From positions 1-15,407 of the forward strand of contig JAQVSH010000020.1 of assembly GCA_028700615.1 (NCBI GenBank): a stretch of 15,407 bases of DNA, written 5' to 3'. The stretch is from Bacteroidales bacterium (lineage in GTDB: Bacteria > Bacteroidota > Bacteroidia > Bacteroidales > UBA4181). The stretch's first letter is position 1; every line of letters begins with the position of its first letter. The position numbers and the translations under genes are program-made. The notes beneath the pieces were generated by a model. It was not told where the DNA came from. It worked only from the letters and a program-made list of their open reading frames with translations, and searched no databases. Below, in pieces: positions 1-6,459 of the stretch.

Positions 1-1
1 G

Positions 2-523
2 TCTTCCGATGCCGCATTCATGTTACAGATACTCGATGAATTATTTATGCTGAATCTTCAGAAGACAGATTTACTCTCCCTGGCCGCTACCCTGGGCAGT
101 GATTGTGCTTTTTTCATTGAAAACAGGCCCTCACTGGGATTTGGCAGAGGAGAAATTCTCAAGCCTGCGGCATTTCCGGATCAACGGATATATCCGGTAA
201 TTATTAAGCCGGAGATCAACATCAGTACCGCCGATGCGTTCAGGATGATTCAGCCCGTAAAGCCCGTCATCCCGATTCAGGAAGCCATCCTGGAACCTAT
301 CACAAAATGGAAAGACACGCTTTTTAATGATTTTGAGAAAACTATTTTCCCTCAATATCCTTTCATAGAAAACATCAAAAAACGGCTCTACGAGCTGGGG
401 GCAATGTATGCTGCCATGACGGGAAGCGGTTCTGCGGTTTTCGGCCTATTCAGGGAGCCGGCAGAAATACAAAACCAATTTCCGGGATGTTTCGTCTGGC
501 AGGCCGAGACCCCTCATTGGTAA
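2..523 (+). CDS. ispE: 4-diphosphocytidyl-2-C-methyl-D-erythritol kinase, 3' part (partial)
   Basis: This is the C-terminal part of IspE, the GHMP-family kinase that phosphorylates the 2-hydroxyl of CDP-methylerythritol in the MEP isoprenoid pathway. The reading frame is open from base 2, so the gene begins left of the window. The first visible residues, SSDAAF, are the end of the family's glycine-rich ATP-binding motif (GGGSSDAA), just before a helix. Near the C-terminus MTGSGSAVFG is the third GHMP motif, which lies close to the substrate phosphates. About 173 codons are visible, fitting the last two-thirds of a protein of roughly 270-280 residues. The gene converges on the lptF/lptG-type gene with 12 bases between the two stop codons. 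The truncation is an effect of the window edge, not a pseudogene. Confidence 0.93.
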   Translation, partial: SSDAAFMLQILDELFMLNLQKTDLLSLAATLGSDCAFFIENRPSLGFGRGEILKPAAFPDQRIYPVIIKPEINISTADAFRMIQPVKPVIPIQEAILEPITKWKDTLFNDFEKTIFPQYPFIENIKKRLYELGAMYAAMTGSGSAVFGLFREPAEIQNQFPGCFVWQAETPHW

Positions 524-535
524 AAAAAGATGTAT

Positions 536-1633
536 TTATTTGGGAGCAATTCTGTATAAAACCAGCCCTACAATTAAAAACAGGAAATTAGGAATCCATG
601 TCGCAATGACAGGGCTTATCGAACCACTGATGGCAAATTCTTTGGAGAACTGCATAAGCAGAATATAGGTAAAGCTAAGCACGATACCTATTGCCACATG
701 AATGCCTATTCCCCCCCTGGTTTTCCGGGAAGAAAGAGAAACTCCGATCAGGGTAAGAATAAAGGTTGAGAAAGGAAAGGCAAGACGCATATGCTTGGCA
801 ACCAAATAATCCCGAACATTTTCAGCCCCTCTGGACCGAAGTTTCTTTATTTCTTCGGATAATTTCCCAAGGGTCATGACGTCGGTAATGTTTTTTTCGC
901 CGGTAAATTCATTGGGATGCATCAACAAAGTGGTGTCCATGACGGATCCGGACGTAATCGTTTCAGATTCACCATCCAGGTTACGTATATACCAGTTTTC
1001 CAAAACCCATTTTCCGGAAATAGAATCATAACGGGCAAAATCAGCCATAAGTTTTGATTTCAGACGATTCCCGTCAAATTTTTCAAGAGAGAACCTATTG
1101 GCCACCTCTGTAGATATTGAATAAGACTCCATATAAGCAAACACCCCCGGAGCAATTTGCAGATGGACATTTCTTTCACTGAAATTTTGAGAACGTTGTC
1201 CATGAATATATTTATCCTCAAAAGCAAGCCTCTTCATATTGGCCGGAGGAATAACATAATTGGTCAGGGCGAAAGAAAACATAGCCAGAATCAGAGCCCC
1301 CATAAAATAGGGCACCATAAAACGAAAAAAGCTGATCCCATTGCTCAGTATGGCAATAATTTCAGTATCGGAAGCCATTTTTGAAGTAAAGAAAATAACC
1401 GATATGAAAATAAAAAGGGAACTAAACATGGAAGCAAAGTAGGGAATGAAATTTACATAGTAATCAAAAACTATCTCCCTGAGTGTCACCTCATGTTCAA
1501 TAAAATCCTCAACCTTCTCAGATATATCAATCACTACCACGATGACAATAATCATCAGAAGCGAAAAGAAAAAAGTTCCGAGAAATTTCTTCAGAATATA
1601 ATAATCCAGTAGTTTGGGCTTCCAGATATTCAT
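536..1633 (-). CDS. LptF/LptG-family (YjgP/YjgQ) lipopolysaccharide export permease
   Basis: This 365-residue inner-membrane protein belongs to the YjgP/YjgQ family. Those permeases work with the ATPase LptB to extract lipopolysaccharide from the inner membrane and pass it to the periplasmic bridge. Three hydrophobic segments are visible at the N-terminus (about residues 13-36, 58-82 and 100-128). A soluble domain of about 150 residues follows, matching the family's periplasmic beta-jellyroll. Three more membrane segments lie near residues 284-300, 308-328 and 340-360. This 3+3 layout is diagnostic of LptF/LptG. The ATG start overlaps the tgt stop codon as ATGA, so the two genes are probably translationally coupled. 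From sequence alone I cannot say whether it is the LptF or the LptG partner, so no symbol is given. Confidence 0.9.
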   Translation of the reverse strand: MNIWKPKLLDYYILKKFLGTFFFSLLMIIVIVVVIDISEKVEDFIEHEVTLREIVFDYYVNFIPYFASMFSSLFIFISVIFFTSKMASDTEIIAILSNGISFFRFMVPYFMGALILAMFSFALTNYVIPPANMKRLAFEDKYIHGQRSQNFSERNVHLQIAPGVFAYMESYSISTEVANRFSLEKFDGNRLKSKLMADFARYDSISGKWVLENWYIRNLDGESETITSGSVMDTTLLMHPNEFTGEKNITDVMTLGKLSEEIKKLRSRGAENVRDYLVAKHMRLAFPFSTFILTLIGVSLSSRKTRGGIGIHVAIGIVLSFTYILLMQFSKEFAISGSISPVIATWIPNFLFLIVGLVLYRIAPK

Positions 1634-2760
1634 AATCGTTTAGATAAACGGACCACCATTTCTTTTTTCCATACCGGAAATGTTCCATCAAGAATATGCT
1701 TCCGGGCTTCACGGGTCAGCCATGTATAGAACGCAAGATTGTGTTCGGTAGCTATATGTGCGCCAAGAATCTCTCTTGAATAAATAAGATGACGAAGATA
1801 CGCTTTTGTGTATTGATGATCGACATATGAAGCGCCATCTTCTTCAATGGGAGAAAAATCATCCTTCCATTTGGCATTTTTTATATTGATAAACCCGTTT
1901 TTAGTAAAAAGCATCCCATTTCTTCCGTTGCGTGTGGGCATGACACAGTCAAACATATCAATTCCCAGGGCAATATTTTCAAGAATATTCACAGGAGTAC
2001 CCACTCCCATCAGATACCGGGGTTTGTCAGAAGGAAGAATTCCGGTGACCAGATCAACCATTTCATACATCACTTCTGTCGGTTCACCGACGGATAAACC
2101 TCCTATTGCATTGCCGTCAGCGCCATAAGAGGAAACGGTTTCTGCGGCTATTTTTCTCAGATCGGAGAACACACTGCCCTGAACAATAGGAAATAAGGAC
2201 TGCTGGTATCCGTAGAGAGGCTCTGTCTCCCTAAACCGTCGAAAACAACGTTCAAGCCAGCGGTTGGTCATTTCCATAGACTTTTTGGCATAACTGTATT
2301 CAGCCGGATACGGAGTACATTCATCGAACGCCATCATAATATCGGGTCCCAGTATTCTTTGGGTATCCATTACATTCTCAGGAGAAAAAAAACATTTAGA
2401 GCCGTCAATATGAGAACGAAATTCCGAACCTTTTTCCGTGATTTTCCGGATATCCGACAGGGAAAAAACCTGGTACCCCCCGCTATCCGTCAGAATGGAT
2501 CCATTCCATCCGATAAAACGATGAAGGCCTCCGGCAGCATGGATTACATCCAGTCCCGGCCTGAGAAATAAATGATAAGTGTTTCCAAGAATAATCTTAG
2601 CCTGAATATCTTCCGAAAGATTTTGCTGACTAACCCCTTTGACCGATCCGGAGGTCCCTACCGGCATAAAAACAGGCGTTTCTATAAGACTATGGTCTGT
2701 TTTGAGACAACCGGCCCGGGCCTTTGTCTGCGTATCGATATATTGTAAAGTAAATTGCAC
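1630..2760 (-). CDS. tgt: tRNA-guanine transglycosylase (queuine tRNA-ribosyltransferase)
   Basis: Tgt exchanges guanine 34 in tRNAs with GUN anticodons for preQ1, the first tRNA-bound step of queuosine synthesis. The 376-residue protein shows the TIM-barrel signature blocks: MPVGTSGSVKG near residue 32, ILTDSGGYQVFSL near 89 with the first catalytic Asp, GGLSVGEP near 216, and DMFDCVMPTRNGRNG, which holds the nucleophilic Asp. The C-terminal zinc site is unusual. The three cysteines of the usual CxCxxC are replaced by Gly309, Ser311 and Asp314, while the following His340 (EHN) is kept. The start is GTG: TAA and TGA lie in frame directly upstream and no in-frame ATG is nearby. It lies 24 bases after the DUF2461 stop and overlaps the permease gene downstream by four bases. 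Confidence 0.96.
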   Translation of the reverse strand: MQFTLQYIDTQTKARAGCLKTDHSLIETPVFMPVGTSGSVKGVSQQNLSEDIQAKIILGNTYHLFLRPGLDVIHAAGGLHRFIGWNGSILTDSGGYQVFSLSDIRKITEKGSEFRSHIDGSKCFFSPENVMDTQRILGPDIMMAFDECTPYPAEYSYAKKSMEMTNRWLERCFRRFRETEPLYGYQQSLFPIVQGSVFSDLRKIAAETVSSYGADGNAIGGLSVGEPTEVMYEMVDLVTGILPSDKPRYLMGVGTPVNILENIALGIDMFDCVMPTRNGRNGMLFTKNGFINIKNAKWKDDFSPIEEDGASYVDHQYTKAYLRHLIYSREILGAHIATEHNLAFYTWLTREARKHILDGTFPVWKKEMVVRLSKRL

Positions 2761-2784
2761 GCGTATAGCTATAAAATTTTAGTA

Positions 2785-3468
2785 TCACAAGATAGAAACA
2801 GAATCTGTTTGTATGGAATTTATGGCCCGGTTAAAAAAAGTATTCAATGGAACCATCCCTTTAAATCTTTCAGCAACCAGATCCATCAATCCGGGAGAAA
2901 GCAATTGATCCACACTTAACGGGGCAAAATAGCAATAATCAGAATGACACAGCCATTCCCGTGCAGGAGAATCTTTGGAAAATCCTTTAGGCACTGTCTT
3001 CAGGCTTCGGGAGGCAAACCACTGATAACGAGAGGAAAAACCAGCATCATGAACCAAGCGGTCAAATTCCTCCCAGGAGTCATCAATTTCCTCACGCAGC
3101 GCGCGTAAAATTGACTTCTCAGGGCAATAAATCCCTCCGCTGCAAAAAGAATCCGAAGCAGGTTCTACATGAAAATAATATCCTGCAAAGGCCGAATTTT
3201 TCCCTCCTTTGGCAATATATGCGCCCATATGTTGTTTATAGGGCGTTTTATCTCCGGAGAACCTGATATCTCTGTATATCCGGTAAGTACAATCTTTCAC
3301 CTCAGGCATTCCCACTGAGGGATCCAGGGAATTCACCACCGGAATCAGGCGAAACAAAAAAGCCTCAAACTCGGCTTTTGCCTCCTGATATTCGTCCCGA
3401 TGTTCCTCAAACCATCCCCGGTTATTATTGCGACTCAGGGAATTTAAAAACTGGACCGTCTTCTTCAT
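2785..3468 (-). CDS. DUF2461 (TIGR02453-type) family protein
   Basis: A cytoplasmic protein of the DUF2461 family, whose biochemical function is not established. The hallmarks are an N-terminal NNRGWFEEHRDEYQ block, then RIYRDIRFSGDKTPYKQHMG in the first half, and GYYFHVEP after it. I chose the ATG giving MKKTVQFLNSL because family members usually begin a few residues before the NNR.WF block. The frame is open further upstream to a GTG at 3516 (243 residues), with in-frame ATGs at 3501 and 3474. The -7-like element at 3519-3526 would start transcription inside or after the GTG, arguing against that start. It is probably the first gene of an operon with tgt and the LPS-export permease. Any link to tRNA modification is only positional. 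Confidence 0.88.
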   Translation of the reverse strand: MKKTVQFLNSLSRNNNRGWFEEHRDEYQEAKAEFEAFLFRLIPVVNSLDPSVGMPEVKDCTYRIYRDIRFSGDKTPYKQHMGAYIAKGGKNSAFAGYYFHVEPASDSFCSGGIYCPEKSILRALREEIDDSWEEFDRLVHDAGFSSRYQWFASRSLKTVPKGFSKDSPAREWLCHSDYCYFAPLSVDQLLSPGLMDLVAERFKGMVPLNTFFNRAINSIQTDSVSIL

Positions 3469-3518
3469 GATCATTCCGGTTAAAAAACTTTTCTCAGGCA
3501 TTATACCCGGAAACACCG

Positions 3519-3526
3519 CAAAGGTA
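3519..3526 (-). promoter_or_regulatory. Candidate Bacteroidota -7 promoter element for the DUF2461-tgt-permease operon
   Basis: Read on the minus strand this is TACCTTTG, a match to the Bacteroidota -7 consensus TAnnTTTG. No clear TTG stands about 20 bases upstream, so only half of the promoter is convincing. Transcription would start near 3512-3514, leaving a leader of about 45 bases before the chosen ATG at 3468. Confidence 0.4.
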
Positions 3527-3546
3527 AAAATTCGATTGAAACCTGC

Positions 3547-3554
3547 TAACTTTG
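3547..3554 (+). promoter_or_regulatory. Candidate Bacteroidota -7 promoter element for the GSCFA gene
   Basis: TAACTTTG matches TAnnTTTG and sits 28 bases before the ATG of the GSCFA gene, predicting a leader of roughly 20-23 bases. No good -33 TTG is present at the usual spacing. It lies back to back with the minus-strand element at 3519-3526, so the two divergent transcripts would share a control region of under 40 bases. Confidence 0.4.
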
Positions 3555-3582
3555 TATACAGGTTCTCTTTTTAATCTAAGAT

Positions 3583-4557
3583 ATGTTTACCACGCCTGTC
3601 CATATTGATCCTCCCCCTCACCTGATTGATTATGAATCCCGCATACTCCTGACAGGATCATGCTTTTCAGAAAATATCGGGAACAAAATAAACCAGGCCA
3701 AATTCAGAGTATTGAGCAATCCCTTCGGAGTGTTATACAATCCGGCCTCTGTATCCGGGGCATTGCTGAGAATTATCTCGGCAAAGGTTTATCATGAAAC
3801 GGATTTGTTTTTTCATCAGGGGCTCTATTTTAGTTTTGACCATCACAGCCGTTACAGCAGGCCCGTGGCTGCTGATTGCATAAAAGAAATCAACAAAGAA
3901 CTTGAAACCGCACACCAATTTCTTAAAGAGAGCTCTTTTTTATTTATTTCCCTGGGTTCAGCCCTTGTGTATCATCACGAAACCAAAGGAATAGTGGCCA
4001 ATTGCCATAAAATTCCGGGAAACCGTTTTACCCGCGAAATGCTGGAACCGGAATACTGTACAGAACTTATGAGTAAGGCCCTTGACGCCATTTTTGCATT
4101 TAACAAAACCATTCAGGTCGTTTTTACCATCAGCCCGGTACAATATACCGGGGAAGGGGCTCACCAAAACCGGATTTCCAAAGCGGTGCTATTACTATCT
4201 GTAGAGAAACTATGCAAGAAATACCCTGCACAGACCAATTACTTCCCGGCCTATGAAATTATGCAGGATGAATTAAGAGACTATCGTTTTTATGCTCCGG
4301 ATATGGCCCATCCGTCAGAAACCGCCCTGGAATATATCTGGACCAGGTTTTCAGAAAACTGGCTGAGTGCTGAAGCCATTGAACTAAAAAACAGAATAGA
4401 AAAAATACAAAAGGCAGCAGGACATCGTCCTTTTTTCGCAGCCTCCGCGAATCATCTCGCTTTTGTCCAAAGCCAGATCAAAGAAATTGAAAACCTTATC
4501 AGAGAGCACCCCGGACTGGATTTCACAAAAGAATTAGCTTCTCTGAAACAAACCTGA
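3583..4557 (+). CDS. GSCFA-domain protein, predicted SGNH-type hydrolase
   Basis: This 324-residue protein matches the GSCFA family, named after a conserved N-terminal Gly-Ser-Cys-Phe motif and common in Bacteroidota. Here the motif reads LLTGSCFSENIG with Ser26 as the likely nucleophile. Further blocks are SLGSALVY, FTISPVQY and, near the C-terminus, PDMAHPSETALEYIW. In the last one Asp240 and His243 form the DxxH pair expected of an SGNH/GDSL-like catalytic triad. By family resemblance it may be an esterase or acyltransferase, but the substrate is unknown. There is no signal peptide, so a cytoplasmic location is likely. It is transcribed divergently from the DUF2461 operon. Its TGA stop is immediately followed by the TCA that is the complement of the queG stop. 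Confidence 0.87.
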   Translation: MFTTPVHIDPPPHLIDYESRILLTGSCFSENIGNKINQAKFRVLSNPFGVLYNPASVSGALLRIISAKVYHETDLFFHQGLYFSFDHHSRYSRPVAADCIKEINKELETAHQFLKESSFLFISLGSALVYHHETKGIVANCHKIPGNRFTREMLEPEYCTELMSKALDAIFAFNKTIQVVFTISPVQYTGEGAHQNRISKAVLLLSVEKLCKKYPAQTNYFPAYEIMQDELRDYRFYAPDMAHPSETALEYIWTRFSENWLSAEAIELKNRIEKIQKAAGHRPFFAASANHLAFVQSQIKEIENLIREHPGLDFTKELASLKQT

Positions 4558-5478
4558 TCATTCTCGCGAAGATCCGGAATCTTCCCCGATCTTTTTTATA
4601 TTTCTCACAAGTCCTTTATATCCGGCCCGCATCACAGCTGAAGCAGCAAAACATTCCTTAAACCGGGTTTCAGTCAGACTTTCCCAGTCCTCATCACTCA
4701 TTGCAGCCAACTCCTCTGAGGGTTGGAATTCCTCATGAACGGGAATATGATTTTTTTGATTCCAGGGACAAACTTCCTGGCAAAGATCACATCCGAACAC
4801 CCTGTTATGAAGAGAGTCTTCGGGGGCAAAATCTCCCCGATATTCAATCGTACGGTATGCCAGACATTTTCTTGCATCCAGAGTATAAGGAGCCACGATA
4901 GCCCCTACAGGACAGGCCTCCATACAACGGGTACAGCTTCCGCACCGGGGAGTCACCGGTTTATCGGGATTCAGCTCCAGGGTAAGAAAAAGCTCTCCCA
5001 GAAAAACATAGGAACCCATTCCCGGCACGATCAAAAGAGAATTTTTGCCAATCCATCCTAAACCCGCATTCCCTGCCAGCGCATGTTCGGGAACAGGAAC
5101 CGAATCGACACAAACCCTTCCCGAAACTTCCGGATCTCTCTCTTTGATCAGGGAGAGCAATTGATAAAGTTTTTCTTTGAGAACCTCATGATAATCTTTG
5201 CCGTATGCATATCTGGATAGAACGTAACGGGAGGAATTTTTTAAAGGTAAAGAAGCATACCGCATTGCCACACAAACCACAGATTTTATACCCTCAGCCA
5301 ATGTTTCCGGATGGGTCCGTAAAAAAACATTGCGGTTCATATAGCTCATTTCCCCGGCATAACCGGAAGATAACCAGTCATGAAATCTTCGGACATCGGA
5401 TGTGGAAATCTCCGGAACCGTAATTCTGCAAGCATCCAGTCCGAGAGAACAGGCAGCCTGGCGGATGAATTCGTTCAA
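4558..5478 (-). CDS. queG: Epoxyqueuosine reductase
   Basis: QueG is the cobalamin-dependent iron-sulfur enzyme that reduces epoxyqueuosine to queuosine in tRNA. Visible blocks are RYAYGKDYHEVL (about 89-100), CVDSVPVPEHALAGNAGLGW with Asp125 as the likely catalytic acid, and GWIGKNSLLI. A ferredoxin-like part follows with Cys179, 182, 185 and 189, then Cys205, 230, 233 and 237, enough for two [4Fe-4S] clusters. At 306 residues it stops soon after the MRAGYKGLVRNIKKI block. The C-terminal HEAT-like repeats of the roughly 380-residue E. coli and Bacillus enzymes are therefore missing. The start is a TTG overlapping the upstream protease-fold gene's stop as TTGA. An in-frame TAA lies shortly upstream, and the next ATG (residue 44) would remove the N-terminal part of the cobalamin-binding domain. 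Confidence 0.95.
   Translation of the reverse strand: MNEFIRQAACSLGLDACRITVPEISTSDVRRFHDWLSSGYAGEMSYMNRNVFLRTHPETLAEGIKSVVCVAMRYASLPLKNSSRYVLSRYAYGKDYHEVLKEKLYQLLSLIKERDPEVSGRVCVDSVPVPEHALAGNAGLGWIGKNSLLIVPGMGSYVFLGELFLTLELNPDKPVTPRCGSCTRCMEACPVGAIVAPYTLDARKCLAYRTIEYRGDFAPEDSLHNRVFGCDLCQEVCPWNQKNHIPVHEEFQPSEELAAMSDEDWESLTETRFKECFAASAVMRAGYKGLVRNIKKIGEDSGSSRE
4568..4597 (+). terminator. Possible intrinsic terminator of the GSCFA gene, inside the 3' end of queG
   Basis: On the plus strand AAGATC (4569-4574) can pair with GATCTT (4588-4593), ending in a run of six T. A competing hairpin uses GAAGAT (4568-4573) and ATCTTC (4579-4584) around a five-base loop. Either would stop transcripts leaving the GSCFA gene. 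The bases also encode the poorly conserved tail of QueG on the other strand. The stems are short, so confidence is low. Confidence 0.33.
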
Positions 5479-6260
5479 CTCAAATATTTGGAAAGATTAT
5501 CAATCTTATGAGCAAATCCGTAGCTGGAATGGCTTAATTTATAGAGCTCCTTTCCCAGCTGCCTTAACTGATGCTGATTAGCAATCAGAACCTGTATGGG
5601 GTCCAGATCTCCGACACAACTTTTGCCCTCGGCTTCTTTCAGGACCCTTAAATTTTCATCGATAATTTGTTTGAAATGATCATATTCTTTATGCAGGGCC
5701 AGCAAACGATACCCCACCACTCCGATGACTTCTCCGGTATCCAGACGAATCAGGGGACTTCCGGAATTTCCTTGTTTTATGGAAGCATTGAACTGAATAT
5801 ATTCTTTCCCCTGTCCATTGTTCGGATGAATAAAAGAGGAAACCAGTCCCTGACGCAACGACAGATTGTCCTGGTCGCAATGATACCCCAGAACACTGAC
5901 CGATTGACCCACAGCTACAGCTGAGGAAGAGGCAAGTCGTATATTGGGTTGCTGATTCACTTTGGTTCCGGAAACATCAATCAGAGCAAATCCCTCCTCT
6001 TCATCCCGGACAATAGGAAGAATCCTTTTAATAAACTTATCATAATTCATTTTCACTTCCAGGGCAACGGTGCACCCGTTTTCCTTTACGAAACGAAAAG
6101 TGACGTAATCAAACTTCCCTTCCCGATAAACAAACTCATCGGTCACCACAAAACCCTCCACTTTAAAACCGGTGATTGAAGTGGACTTTATTCCGTTGCC
6201 CGCATAAAAAGCGATCTGGCAAACCGAAGCATATGAAGAGTTCCAAATTTGTTTATACAT
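5475..6260 (-). CDS. Trypsin-fold serine protease-like protein, catalytic triad apparently incomplete
   Basis: A 261-residue protein with the double beta-barrel pattern of S1 (DegP/trypsin-like) peptidases and no signal peptide or PDZ domain. The serine block NASIKQGNSGSPLIRL is well kept, with Ser166 in GNSGSP, followed by GEVIGVVGY as in DegP-type enzymes. The usual His block (VTNxHVV) reads VVTDEFVY, with Phe43 at the His position. The usual Asp block (DLALLKV) reads GFALIDV, with Gly90 at the Asp position. It may be catalytically inactive, perhaps a binding or scaffold module. The C-terminal 70 residues look helical. A TTGA overlap couples it to queG. A weak -7-like element (TAAAATTG on the minus strand, 6286-6293) precedes it. 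The triad assignment was made by eye, not by alignment software. Confidence 0.85.
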   Translation of the reverse strand: MYKQIWNSSYASVCQIAFYAGNGIKSTSITGFKVEGFVVTDEFVYREGKFDYVTFRFVKENGCTVALEVKMNYDKFIKRILPIVRDEEEGFALIDVSGTKVNQQPNIRLASSSAVAVGQSVSVLGYHCDQDNLSLRQGLVSSFIHPNNGQGKEYIQFNASIKQGNSGSPLIRLDTGEVIGVVGYRLLALHKEYDHFKQIIDENLRVLKEAEGKSCVGDLDPIQVLIANQHQLRQLGKELYKLSHSSYGFAHKIDNLSKYLS

Positions 6261-6459
6261 ATTGATCTCTCGCCAATAGTTTCGGCAATTTTAACATTTT
6301 TTTTGGATTGTATGATCATCTTATGCTTAAATTTTGGCCTTTCAGGGGGTGTGTTGAACATAATTTTATTTTTCAGAGAGCGTTATTTCATGAATGCAGG
6401 AATGTTACATTTGTTATTTATTCTATAAACTTGTAGGTTTGCACGCTTTTTAAAACACC
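6261..6459. other. Divergent intergenic region
   Basis: This 199-base AT-rich stretch separates the minus-strand protease-fold gene from the plus-strand nucleotidyltransferase gene. It holds the promoter at 6410-6441 for the rightward gene. A poorer -7-like CAATTTTA (6286-6293, TAAAATTG on the minus strand) may serve the leftward gene. I see no tRNA cloverleaf, no clear riboswitch-like structure and no long inverted repeat. Confidence 0.7.
6410..6441 (+). promoter_or_regulatory. Bacteroidota-type promoter for the CCA/poly(A) nucleotidyltransferase gene
   Basis: TTTG at 6410-6413 is followed after exactly 20 bases by TAGGTTTG at 6434-6441. Together they match the Bacteroidota -33/-7 consensus (TTTG, 19-21 bases, TAnnTTTG) for the housekeeping sigma factor. 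This is the best promoter in the window. Transcription would begin near 6447-6449, leaving a leader of only about 12 bases before the ATG at 6460, too short for a Shine-Dalgarno of normal spacing plus a structured leader. Confidence 0.65.

Noticed and set aside
1..523. ispE as a truncated pseudogene
   Set aside because: The frame is open to the window edge and begins in the middle of a conserved motif, so the missing 5' part is simply outside the window.
3469..3516. GTG start giving a 243-residue DUF2461 protein
   Set aside because: The added residues precede the usual family start, and the candidate -7 element at 3519-3526 would place the transcript start at or after the GTG. In-frame ATGs at 3501 and 3474 remain possible.
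6300..6400. Possible small RNA or riboswitch in the divergent intergenic region
   Set aside because: No stable paired arms or known riboswitch core could be seen, and the mapped promoter lies downstream of it.
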